Assembly: GCA_015680685.1 (NCBI GenBank)
Contig: MNCI01020774.1
Span: 222,414 to 286,413 of the forward strand
DNA length: 64,000 nt
Reading direction: 5' to 3'
From: Gnetum montanum
Lineage: Eukaryota; Streptophyta; Gnetopsida; Gnetales; Gnetaceae
Part shown: positions 24,913 to 36,495 of the stretch, one piece after another
Position numbering within the stretch: position 1 is the stretch's first letter
How the letters are laid out: each line of letters begins with the position of its first letter
The notes under the pieces: model-generated
The model's input: only the letters and a program-made list of their open reading frames with translations
Databases searched by the model: none
What the model was told of the DNA's origin: nothing
Made by a program: the position numbers and the translations under genes

Positions 24913-27285
24913 TTATGTTAGTGCAGGATGTGTATTCAGGGCGAGCAAGGCATTGGAAAATTTTGGAATTTTCTATGGATTATATCGTGAGCCTCAAAAT
25001 TGAGGCATTGGAAATTTTATTCTAGTAATAAAAGAATTAGTTAAAATATGATGTGTTTTCTGTAGCGGTGATTTAACTATATTGAAGTAGGTTGCTGAGC
25101 ATTGACCTAAAGTTCACAGATAAGAGGACGGAACATCATGTAAAATCAGCAAGTGCCTCTTTTACTCTAAAGCACAATCAATACTCCCACCACGATAAGA
25201 AAAAAAGCTATTTAAACCTCTTTCCCTATGCACCTCGACGGCCTATTCATATAGGAATTTTGCTTGTAAACTTGTGAAGAAGCTGAAAGGTACGATTTTG
25301 ATAGACTCAAAGGAGAGATTATTATCAAAAGGATGAACATTTGATTGCTTTAAATAAGATAAAGGAACACATCTTGGTTAGGCAGAAAGGTTTGGAGAAG
25401 GCCAATTACGGGACTAAAACAGGAAAGAAAGCTACGTTGTCATTGCATTTGAGGTATTTTGCATTAAAAGTGAAGGCATGGTAGGGTCTTGAATCATTTG
25501 CTGAGAAGTTGAAAGTATTTCAAGTTTTATGTTTTATCACATTTTTAGGCATATGTGCCGTCTCTTTATCTTCTTTTGACGATAAATTTCTCAAAAAAAT
25601 TGACATGAATAAACCATTGAAAGCATGTAAGTAATTTAATAATTAGAAATCAGCAAGCTAAATATTGCTTCTTTTATTTACGATGCAAAATTTAAGAGGA
25701 CCATGTAAAAGGTAGGGTAGAAAATACTTGTTTATAATGTGATTGATGCACTATGAGTTTTTTTAATTAAAAATATTATTTATCTTAACATATATATTTT
25801 ATTTTATTTATTTATTTTATCTTATTGTTAAACCATGTTGCATTAGGTATGGGAACTATAAACAAATGTTAATTTAGTTGTAATATTTATTTGCAACATT
25901 GTAGTAATGTTAATTGAAGTATGAATTAAATAAATTTTTAATCATGTACATTTATTTAGTAACTTTTGTATTTTTAGTAACACCTAATTATATTGTAGAG
26001 TTCAATTTAAGTCATATCTTCGTTGATAAGTCTTGCTAGGTTTTGTGCCATATAACCTATGATTTTGGATCCAAAATTATCTCAACTTTTTGAAGGATAC
26101 AGACCAATTTAAAGTAGCAATACTAGGTACATGCATGGGCTCAAATAAACATATAAGATGGAAATTGACTTTTTTTAATCAATGGGGATACTATAACCAA
26201 ACTGTTGGAATGATTTGATTTTTTTTTTAAGTCTTAAAACCTCCATCCACTCCCATATTAATTTCATTATTATATCTATACATCTTAACATAAATCACTA
26301 GAATTGTTCACAAATTGTTAAACCAATTCCACTCATAAAGCCTATACATATATAGACATCTTCATTTAAATCACTAGAACCCGTCAAGATTTGTTAAACC
26401 AATTCAATTCATAAGGCCTATACATCTTGTGTAAGATTGCAACTCACTAAAACTAGATATTTAATGTGTAAGATGCGAGTCCCATGCTTTAACTAAGAAA
26501 TCACCTCTTTAAACTCAACATTAAAATCTTCTTATGAGTATATTTTCACCATGCTTTTGTAGCCTGTTGAACCTACAACCCTTAATTTTTCTTTGTATCA
26601 TCCTAACTTTTATATACTATTTAATTTGCTTTAATCATGGTAAGGATTCTGTTTTATAATATGCAAATTCATGATGACAATTTCTAGGATTTTAAACCAA
26701 TCTTTATTCATAAAGGTGATGTTTTATGATTGTAAAGACCAATCTTTATCAACCATAAAGACTAGACAAGCATCTTGCTGCAGACTTCTAACAAGACTTC
26801 TAAAAAGTACCTCTTTAACGAAGTTTCATACTATATCCTTGCTATATGTACTCTTTAACGAAGCTTCATACTATATCCTCGCTACTACATAAAGCAGGGT
26901 CAAACCTGTCAAAAAGAAAGAAATTTGAAAATGCTGGGTATCCTAGTATTATGATGCTAAGGCACTAGAAGAAAAAATGTCATAATAAAACTTCTCCTTC
27001 ATATACAGTAATCAACTTTGTTCGCTAAATTGCAGTAATCAAATTAAGAGATTCTGTACATTTCCATTTCAAATGGTAAAAGAGTTTAGGATTATTTATC
27101 ACTGCCTAGTTGACAACATACATGGAATTGTTGCCTTCTCAAATTCGGAAGCATAGGTAGAGCTTGATTTCAAAAATGAAATAATGCCATAGTGTTGTAA
27201 GCACTTCCATGGGCATCTTCCATATCGTTGACAGAAAACAACCATAGATCAAAAATGGTAAAACATGCACGAACCACTGTAAAAT
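24913..27285. other. Intergenic spacer between convergent SUVR5 and CYP40 genes
   Basis: AT-rich DNA without recognisable genes. It contains diverged direct repeats: a segment with 'aaatcactagaa...ttgttaaaccaattc' at about 26286-26345 and 26374-26425, and a 'ctctttaacgaag(t/c)ttcatactatatcc' segment at about 26810 and 26850. Confidence 0.5.
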
Positions 27286-30200
27286 CTACTTAAATATTCT
27301 GGAGAATGCTTTGCGTTCCTGTTGTCGCCTCTCCGCAATCTAAAAAGAAATACAAAGAAATGCAGCCCAAATATTTACAGACAAAACATGATGGATACAA
27401 GTAGTTTTAAAAAAAAAAGAAAAAGAAGGAAAAAAAAAAAAACTAGCAAGTCATGTGCAACAGTAGTTTGTATGAAGTAAAAACAGAGGAGAAACTATAC
27501 CTTCTTCTTTAGAACTGCGAGTTCCTTCGGTATGCTCACTGTAAAGAAGGGAAAATTTTATGAAATGAATGTCATTATAATTTGTCATGGTTAAAAGAGA
27601 TAACCAATAAACCCAACTGGTCAAATCATGACGTGGTGTATCTTTGAGTAGTAATAAAGAGTACAGAATAAAGTGAGCACAGTTACCATCATTTGGTGCA
27701 AACTGCAATGCTGTTGTAAAGCTGAGAATTGCAGCATCTATATTGTTCAAAGCCACATGTGCCTTGGAAAATTAGAACATAGAGAAAAAATATTACAGGT
27801 TTCAGTCCATAGTCTTAACCATTTTAAAGAAAAGCAATTTATGCAAAGTGACTATTATATGAATGCTGAATGAGCAAAAACAATCCAGTAAATGTTATAC
27901 ATACATATATACAGGTTTTATATATTATTCACCGCGTATCTCAAGGCTTTTTGATTATTACACAGATAACATATATAAGAAACAAAACAATAACAAGTTG
28001 CTAATGCTACATTTTTAATTAGCAAGGTGTGACTTCTTTGTTCAGGTTTGATCTCAGATACTAGCTAGAACTGAACTGATCCAACAAGCCTAGAAAATTC
28101 AGGACATAACATAAACATTATAATTTGTTTCATTAGCTAGATATTGAAGATTTAACTTGAAACTCAGAAGGCAAATAAAAAAATCAAAGTAAACAGACTT
28201 TTTAAATACCATTACTTGCATTTTCCTATAGGTGTATTTTCTCTTTCACCCTTAAAGTTTAACCCTTGATGTGAAAATATTAGTTCAGAATTTGCATTCC
28301 TTTGGACCTCTGAGAAGTTGATTGATTGTGAATGGATACTTCTTAAAACACAAATAACTCTGAACATAAGTGGATGAGTTTAGGAAACACATCAAGATGC
28401 TACTTGCATGCAAAAATAGGAAATACAAATTTCCCCATCCAGCATAGATTGTACCTGTCCTTGACGAAAATAGGCTTTACTATTGCTTTTGTCTGCATGA
28501 ATAGCATAATCAGAATCCAACAGACTCCCTTTAACATCTCCTAATTTTAGTTTGCTCACCTGCCAATTCAGTAACAGGTCGTGAATTTAACAATTCATTT
28601 GCTGCAATGGTTTAGAATAATCTAGCTGAAGACACATTGCATGCATGCTACTTAAACATAGTTCATATTTAAATGGATTGCAGCATAACTAAAGATTTCG
28701 TCCTCAATCGGCAAGAATAAAGATAACTGATAAAGCCAATCAGAAATAATGGTGTGATGATGTCAAGAATGAAGTCTGATTTTTTCTCTTCATTTTTAGA
28801 AAGCTAAAATTTCTAGCTATTAATTTGGAAGGCTGAAATTTGGAAAGCTAAATTTACTCGGAATTAATTTGGAAGGAAAGCTAGAAAATTTAGCTATTTA
28901 TGTTTGGAAAGTTGAAAATTCTAGTTATATATATAGGTGTAATGTGCTTTCCTTAGGTGTAGAATGTGTGTATCATTGTGAAACCTGAGAAATCAATAAA
29001 AATCCTAGTGCGGCCGTGGACGTAGGCAAAGTTAAGCCGAACCATGTAAAATGTTAATATTGACAAGTTTGATGGCAAAGATTTTGGATTTTGGAAGATG
29101 CAGATTGAAGATGAAGATTGAAGATTATCTGTACAAGAAGAAACTACATGAACCCTTGTCTGGGAAGAAGCCAGAAACCATGGAACAAGAAGATTGAGAT
29201 CTCTTAGATCACCAAGCACTCAGTGTGATTAGATTGACTTTGGCACAAAATGTTGCATTCAACATTGGTAATGAGAAAACCACAATGGGTTTGATGAAGA
29301 CGCTGTCAAGCATGTATGAAGAGTCATCTACTTCGAACAAGGTATATTTGATGCGTAGGTTGTTCAATCTGAAAATGGGTGAAGATGCATCAATGACAGA
29401 TCACATCAATGAATTCGATGCGATTATTAGTCAATTGAGTTGGGTGGAGATTACCTTTGATGATGAAATCAAAGGTGTTGATTTTGCTATCATCCTTGCC
29501 AGAGAGTTGGTCTGCAACAGTGACTGCAGTGAGTAGCTCATCGGGTAATTCAAAATTAAAATTGAATGATATTTGAGACTTGATTCTTAGTGAGGATGCA
29601 GAAGGGAGTCCAGCGAATCATCAGGGTCTGCTTTGAATATAGAAAGCAGAGGTAGGAGCCGTCAATGTGATCAAAACCATGGTAATGGCAGATCAAAGTG
29701 GAGAGGTAGAGGAAAATCTAAAAATTGCAAGGAAGTTGTCTGTTGGAATTGTGACAAAAAGGGTCACTTTAGAAATCAATGCAATGCACCAAAGAAGAAG
29801 AAGAATCAAACTCAAGATGATGAATCAGCAAATGCAATTGAGGAGATTACTGCTGAAGCTTTGATCTGCTGCATGGACAATTCTATTGAATCTTGGATTT
29901 TGGATTTGGGTGCTACTCCACTCCATGCAAGGAATTGTTGCACAATTATGTTGCAGGGAAGTTTGGAAAGGTTTATCTTGCAAATGATGAACCTTTGGAT
30001 ATTGTGGGAAAGCGTGAAGTTCAAATAAAGACCACCTAAGGGATGCAGTGTAGATTGCAAGATGTTAGACATGTTCCTAGACTCAAGAAAAATCCAATTT
30101 CCATGAGTCAGATGGATTTAGATGGGCATACAAGAACATTTGGAGGTAGGTCATGGAAGATAACCAAAGCAAACTTGGTTGTTGCACGAGGCAGTAAGGT

Positions 30201-33200
30201 GGGAACACTGTACATGACTGCAGCAAAGAAAGATACAGTGGCAGTTGCTGAGTGTGGTGTTGATTTGATCTTATGGCACCGAAGATTGAGGCACATGAGT
30301 GAAAAAGGTATGAAGTTCTTGGCTTCAAAGGCGAAGTTACCAAATATGAAGTTTGTTGATGTTGGCTTGGGTGATGATTGTGTCTATGGGAAGCAAAAAA
30401 GGGTTACTTTCTCAAAGACAGGGAGGACATCATAGACTGAAAAGCTTGAATTGGTGCATTCAGATGTATGGGGGCCAGCTCCAGTAAAGTCTCTCGGAGG
30501 CTCAAGCTGTTATGTCACCTTCATTGACGATTCCACCAGAAAGGTATGGGTTTATTTTCTCAAAAATAAATCTGATGTGTTTGCTACATTTAAAAGGTGG
30601 AAAGCTGAGGTAGAAAATCAGACTGGTTTGAAGATCAAATGTCTGATAATGGAGGAGAATATGATAGCAAAGAATTTAAGAATTTCTATTCCAAAGCTAG
30701 ACACAAGACAAATGAACCAGTTAGGTTGTAACAATTAATCAGCTCGATATTGTTATTGCAGGTTTATCAAATATCAAACAAACTAAAATTTCAAGCTATA
30801 TGAAGAAATGTTTCAGGTCGTATTTGAAATCATCAAGACCAATGTCCTAGGTGTAGATATTTATTCCGAAGATCAAGGATAAGTCCAAGACTAAAATTTG
30901 AGTCTAAAGTTAATCATTATTAAAACAAAAATGAATAGCATCTCATAGGCTAATGGATTATCACCCTAAATACAATAGAAAGAGATTTTTTTAATGCAGC
31001 TTAAAATAGATTGGCCTGATTGTTTATAAATATAAGGGCTTTTCAAATCCACTGGTAACTTGGAAATTCTAAAGAAATAAGGAGGCTAACACCTACCTAA
31101 ATTACCCCAGAGTGGCCTTTATCTGATTGTTTATAAATAGGAGGGCTTTTGAAATCCACCGGGAATTTGGAAATTTTAAAGAAATAAGGAGGCCAATGCC
31201 TACAAAATTACTCGAGTGTCATTGTCTAATTGTTTATAAATAGGAGACCAACACTTACCCAAATTACTTTGGAGTACGGGTTTGATTCTGGTCAGTTATG
31301 CTAGGTTATAAAGCTCTAATTAGACCATCTATCTTGGGGTGTACCTATATTAAAATGATTTCAAGTTCCAACACCCTGTACATTTTATCTCTTAACCAAA
31401 AATTTCGTGTTGACTGTATATCCTAGGGTACATATAATCATCTTCCGGTTTGTGACACCCATCTCTCAATTCACTGACATCTCTCAATCTTACGACTGAT
31501 AATCTTACAACTGATAATAGTAACAAATATAGCGTGCACGTCTCTCCCTCTTGTTTCACAAGAATGATCAAAGCCAAATTAGATGCCGAACTTCAAAGAA
31601 AAACAGCACGATAAAGTTGGTTTGAAGTAATTTTTACGAGCCTAGTCTCCATAATCATTCATCATTCTTGAACTGTAATTACAAGGTACTCAGCGGTCCA
31701 CTGCAGGCAAAGTCGCAACAGAAATAACAAATCATAGCCAGTAAAATTGCGGTTCACTGTAGTGCACTAATAGTGATTGTTTTTACGGTTTTTGCATTTG
31801 CTGTAATTTGTGCCCCGAGTTCCCTGGTTTCCCTTCCAAGACTTGTGTTAAAGCATAGGCACAATCACTAAAAAAGAGTTTATTCATAGAATGAGCATTG
31901 AACCTTTGGGCTAGTGATCCTTTGTGCCCCGAGTTCCCTGGTTTCCCTTGCAAGACTTGTGTTAAGCCTAGGCACAATCACTAAAAAAGAGTTTTATTCA
32001 TAGAATGAGCATTGAACCTTTAGGCTAGTGATCCTTTGTGGTTTAGTTGCAGTGCACTCGATAAAACTGAAAATCATGAGAAAATCACTGGATAGAGTAG
32101 ATAAGATGAACGCAAAGTATCTGGAAATTCAGGCACGGTAGAGACAAAGAAAACGTTTTTGTATGTTAGTACTTGGTCATTTATGATGAACGATTGAAGA
32201 TTTTGCTTTGAAATTGCACCAACGTATATTTCAGAAGGTATTAATAGAAATTAAAGCTATTACCCTCTTAAAAATCAAAACTAAAGGCTATTTGCAAAGC
32301 AGCTTAAAAATCTACCATATATTAAAGAACATATTCCTTTCAAAAAGATGAGGAAAACAACTGGATGATGCAGTGGACAATCAAAGCCCTCTTAAACTTA
32401 CAGAGCTATTGCAAAAGATCTGTGACTTCGTGCACCTTAATTGGTTGCTGATCTCTGCAAAAGATAACACAGTCAGTGCTTCTTCATCCACCTTAATTGG
32501 TTGCTAATCTCTGCAAAAGATAACACAGTCAGTGCTTCTGTTTGGACCGTTTAAGATGTGGCATAAGGGTTAGGTTTAATATGAAATACTCCATACGCAC
32601 CCACAACTTCTAAATGTGTAATTTCCCGTTTCAGTTTCAATATCTACATTTAGCATTCTCTTAAACAATGCCAAGTCTAGAGGCACCCATGAAGAAACAT
32701 ACCTTCATTTATCTCTCCCCTGTCCCAGCAATAATCCAGGTAATGAAGAGATTTTCTGTACTTTCTTAAAGCCATTTTGAAATTTCCCTTCTGCATGCAA
32801 CATCAGATTTCTTTTAGAACTCATTTAAGTATAAACTGTAACGAAAGTGCAATTATTTCAATGGCATACAGTACAGTGGCCAAGAATATTGATGCCCGCA
32901 AGACACAAAGATGTAATTGTCTCTATAGTTTACCTACAATAATGTCAATTAATGTTTGATAATTTAAAAAGCTACTTTATGACTGGCAGGAGCCCTTAGA
33001 GTTTTGCCATAAAAATACCATCTTTGATCTATAGAAATACATCAGTTTCAGGATTCTTCATAAAAGCCTTTTTTTTAATAACTCAGTATTAGCCACTGAG
33101 ACTTAGATTTTCAATGCCAAAGCTTTTACTATTAAGCTAACCCTTCACTTTATGACGCACAATTAAAAGCATGCCTGGTATGGAACCATTGGAAAGAAGT

Positions 33201-34295
33201 ACAGGTAAAATTGCCTTAAAATATTCATTGCCAAAATTTTTGGCAGATTGAACAGCAGATATCCACCATGAGAGATCTGTAGGCTTGTCTTCGATATCGC
33301 CTGGCCAATCTAATAGTTGATCACCATCTTTAAAAAAATTTGCAACACCATCATCTGCCCCATCAGGTATTTCTCCACAATCAGCAATCCTTATATCCAC
33401 CAAAGGAAACCCATTTTCATCAACAGATGCAAGCTCAATAGTCCTGACTACCCCCAGGCCTTTGATTACGTTCCCAAACACCACATGCTTTCCATCCAGA
33501 TAAGGGCATCTCCTAGTAGTAATAAAAAACTGAGAGCTATTTGAATTAGGTCCAGTGTTGGCCATTGATAACATTCCCTTCCTGTCATGCTTCATTACAA
33601 AGTTCTCATCCTCAAAGGTTAGCCCATATATAGATTCTCCCCCACGGCCATTATGTTTAGAGATGTCTCCCCCTTGTATCTTTGAACCTCTAATCACGCA
33701 GTGAAATGGAATCCCCTGAAAAATGGACACACCGTTCATCATCATCATCTTTGCATTAGACTGGTTCCAACAAAATAAAAATAGTATGTAGTATATATAC
33801 TATTTACTATTTAGCCTCTCAGCAATACAGGTTCAGAAGTCCCCAAACTATTTTTAATTAAAAAAATAATCTCCCGTTATACACATTATTCTCGGCATAT
33901 CAGAACAAAATAAAAGCTACAAACCCAACATCATATTAGAATTTCTGTTGCAATTTATGGAAACTGTGGCATGCCAGGGGAAAGATGCATTTAAACAAAA
34001 GAAAAGAGAAAGAACAGCCTTATGGGCAATGAAGTAAGAAAATTTGAGAGACAATCAGGCTAAGAACCCTTGCAGGAATTTAAAAAATAAAAAGGCACAG
34101 TTATAACAAACATTATCATGTTACCTTAAAATGCAGCAAGCAGCCTGTGTGAGGACCTATTCCTCTCTCCCCAGTACACAGAGCCCTAAAATTCTCAGCG
34201 GTTTTGGGCACTATCTCAGAAAACAGGGCAACAACAATTCGTCCCTCCAGTTCTCCCTCAATGCTGATATCCAAATAACATCTCATTTTGGTCAT
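27286..34295 (-). CDS. CYP40: Cyclophilin-40 (SQUINT-type) peptidyl-prolyl isomerase with TPR repeats
   Basis: Eight exons on the minus strand join in frame to 361 codons plus the stop: 34295-34125, 33715-33215, 32790-32703, 32454-32402, 28559-28455, 27762-27687, 27538-27501 and 27339-27286. An in-frame TAA three codons before the ATG supports the start. Residues about 7-172 are a cyclophilin domain ([35 protein letters not shown]). Residues about 210-330 form TPR helices, and the tail is basic. In plants CYP40/SQUINT is an HSP90 co-chaperone that promotes AGO1 loading and miRNA activity. The Arabidopsis protein is also 361 residues. The catalytic Arg of F-H-R is Cys here (residue 63), so isomerase activity is doubtful. 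Intron 4 (28560-32401) is large and carries a Copia remnant. Confidence 0.93.
28750..30740 (+). mobile_element. Truncated Ty1/Copia retrotransposon in CYP40 intron 4
   Basis: On the plus strand, antisense to CYP40, an LTR-like segment lies at about 28750-29045 and contains gtggacgtaggcaaagtt followed by ccgaacca, a phrase common in plant Copia LTRs. It runs directly into gag, so LTR end, primer site and gag start are deleted. Then come gag (about 29050-29560), a CCHC knuckle (near 29740), a protease box D-L-G-A-T, the GAG-pre-integrase block (about 30270-30430) and the first part of integrase (about 30450-30730). It stops abruptly near 30740 with no RT or 3' LTR. It is dead. Confidence 0.85.
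29225..30738 (+). pseudogene. Decayed gag-protease-integrase of the Copia remnant
   Basis: Open pieces at 29225-29536 (Copia gag with N-K-V-Y-L-M-R-R-L and I-N-E-F-D), 29633-30028 ([14 protein letters not shown] zinc knuckle, then W-I-L-D-L-G-A-T protease box with the catalytic Ser/Thr changed), 30043-30435 (W-H-R-R-L-R-H-M-S) and 30451-30738 ([16 protein letters not shown]). A frameshift near 30640 splits the next integrase motif. The order gag-PR-INT is that of Ty1/Copia. Confidence 0.85.
31012..31280. repeat. Tandem repeat, about 2.5 units of about 110 bp
   Basis: Units begin with 'gattgtttataaata' at about 31018, 31127 and 31226. They share 'agggctttt(c/g)aaatccac' and 'aaagaaataaggagg'. 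The third copy is shortened. The repeats lie within CYP40 intron 4. Confidence 0.75.
31808..32041. repeat. Two-copy tandem duplication (period about 117 bp)
   Basis: The block starting 'tttgtgccccgagttccc' at about 31808 is repeated at about 31921 with only a few changes. Both copies include 'caatcactaaaaaagagtt' and end with 'gctagtgatcctttgtg'. Located in CYP40 intron 4. Confidence 0.85.
32433..32539 (-). repeat. Tandem duplication covering the 5' part and splice acceptor of CYP40 exon 4
   Basis: A 51-bp unit at 32433-32483 (containing the first bases of exon 4, its acceptor and intron sequence) is repeated at 32489-32539, 56 bp away, with one base difference. The downstream copy in the transcript (lower coordinates) is the one that keeps the CYP40 frame. 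Confidence 0.85.
33137..33215 (-). other. Start of CYP40 intron 2, GC donor
   Basis: Exon 2 must end at 33215 (AAG) to join exon 3 at 32790 colinearly with other CYP40 proteins. The intron then begins GCAATT. The open frame simply runs on into the intron to 33137. A weak GT donor 12 bp further on (cct|gtactt) would insert four residues and remains possible. Confidence 0.65.
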
Positions 34296-36035
34296 TCCAA
34301 GTTACGGAGGAGGAGCATACAGACCATGAACAAAAATTAGAAATCTCTGATCATTGCCTTTACTCTCTTTTACATAAGAACATGACAACTGCTTTCAAGT
34401 AGGCATAAGGACTGTAACTGGTTCCTGTTGTATTTTTGGATATATCCTATGGTCCAACTATTTCAATCACAGGGTCCCATCAAAACCTGAAGCCTACTAT
34501 CAAAGGTAACTGCAGAATACAAGTACTGATTGGTCTTTTCTTTCTTCAACGCAGAATTGAGTACAATACTTCTTTCTGTGCTTTGTCCTTCTCGTTTGCC
34601 ATTGGTGGACTGTGACCAACAAAATGCAGGAAAAGTACCTCGGATTGGCTGCTTGTCAGATGAGATAAAACTGAATCGTCTTGTTATGATCCGCAATAAA
34701 TAATCCATCAAAATCAAACCCATAAAAAAAATTTCATTGCCTCTATATTGACTCATCTGTCATGTATCTAGCTTTGAATTTTGTGCTCTTCTGCACATTT
34801 TCTTTGTTTGGATCCAAATGAAAGATGGAAGAGGCAGCTGAAAGCTTGAGGAAGCAGATGATGTGAAGAGTACGGATAAAAAATTACAAAAGAGAACTAT
34901 CATCCAACCTGAGTTTCGGCATGTACACTGTTCACTACACCCATACAATGATACAAACAATACTAAATACTAAGCTTTTCCAAAGCTGCAGGGTTTTAGT
35001 TTTTAACTCATTGTCACTGCATTCAAGATTTGGGATTGGTGAAGTGGTAGCAAAAGTGCACTGGAGGAATTACAATGATAAGGAGTACACTTAATGATAA
35101 TCACTGTTTGATTAAGAGATGTGGAGCACTGCTCAAAGAACATGGTCTGTTTGAAGGGTTATAAATGCCCAATAGTTTCTTGAAAAGCTAATGAATCAAA
35201 GTGCTTGTTTTTAACTGGGTCCTCTCTCATCTGTTGTCTTTTTAAAATGAACTATTCTTTGATAAAATATCTAGATTCCTGAAAGAGATACTTTTATACT
35301 TGGCTTTTAACGTTTGAAGTGACATTTAGGAGTCCGGCAAGGAGGATCTGCAGGATTCTTGTGGCTTTCCGTGGACAAGTGGCACTCATTTCCTGGTACC
35401 AATTATGGGTTAAATAGTTTTAATGTTATCAGGTAGCTTGAAACGCTTGCAGAATAATGATTATTGTTTTTCTACAAAAGACGAAGTGTCTCTTTCATAC
35501 CACAAGTTGCACAATGGACGTTAGAAAGTCATTTGTGACAGTGACACCACTTGGAGGATGGCAGTTTTGACTTGAAAATTTAGAGCAGAGATTGTTTGCT
35601 ATAAATAATATCTATTTTTAAATTACTTACTTGACTCTGAGGGACAAAGGCAATGATGCTTGATGAAGGAGATTACTGGTAAATTTTTTTTTCTTTGAAG
35701 CAGTGGTTTAAAGATAGAGACAGCCTTAATGATCATATCAGTCTAAGATCCAAAATGTAATATCCTCAACCTGGGTAAAACCTTTATCAATATCAACCTT
35801 CCACTGAGATAACCATGCTCAATTTCAGGCTTGGATGTAAAAGGAGTGGTTACTATAAATATCACAATTTGCTGCAAAACGATGCTAAGTCCTATGGATC
35901 GTTTGGGGTGCAAAATGATGCTAAGTCCTATGGATCGTTTGGGGTGAAACAAAAAGAAGGAATACATGAACAGTAATTTCATTGGTGATGAAATAGGAGT
36001 AATTTAAGGTTAAAAATCTTTAACTATCGTCAATA
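34296..36035. other. Spacer upstream of CYP40
   Basis: This holds the CYP40 promoter, but no clear TATA box or motif cluster could be assigned. A two-copy 36-bp duplication (35874-35945) is listed separately. Short open frames at 34463-34756 and 34760-34960 on the minus strand show no conserved motif. Confidence 0.4.
35874..35945. repeat. Two-copy tandem duplication (36 bp)
   Basis: The unit 'aaatgatgctaagtcc' through 'cgtttggggtg' occurs at about 35874-35909 and 35910-35945 with one difference. Confidence 0.85.
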
Positions 36036-36044
36036 CTTATATTA

Positions 36045-36495
36045 ATATATGGTGCAATTGAGAAGGATGTAAGAAATAGGATTGAGGTAGGATAGTCAAA
36101 ATGAAGAGAAAGGCCAATAGTGTTTAATTTAATACAAGTTTTTCAAAAAAGAAAAAGATTTTATAAGAAGAAAATTTGCATAATAGAGACTTAGAATAGC
36201 TTACATTGCAAATATACTACAGAAATGATGTCTTAACTAGTAAGGTCATCTTGGAGGAAAATTAGATAATGAACCTCTCAATAAAGATCTCTACTTCCTA
36301 TAGAGAAGAAGACTAAAAACAACATGCTTGAAGAAATAATTAATGATGATATGATCAAGTTGGAGATAAATAAAAGATTTAGCTCTTAATAGAACAAATA
36401 GTAAAAGAGAAGCTCTTTAGCCAATATTGTTAGGACAAAGCTAAGATGATGCTTCTCTAGCCAATATTGTTAGGACAAAGCTAAGATGATGAAGA
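36045..36495 (+). mobile_element. RTE LINE remnant with duplicated 3' tail
   Basis: From about 36045 the plus strand aligns with the LINE at 2310-2880 (a gcaattgagaaggatgtaag phrase at the G-x-I-E-x-D-V position, then the phrase before the tail). The RTE signature ttgttaggacaaag followed by gatgatg occurs twice, at about 36428-36451 and 36469-36491, because the last 41 bp are tandemly duplicated. Decay is heavier than in the LINE at 2 kb. Confidence 0.7.
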
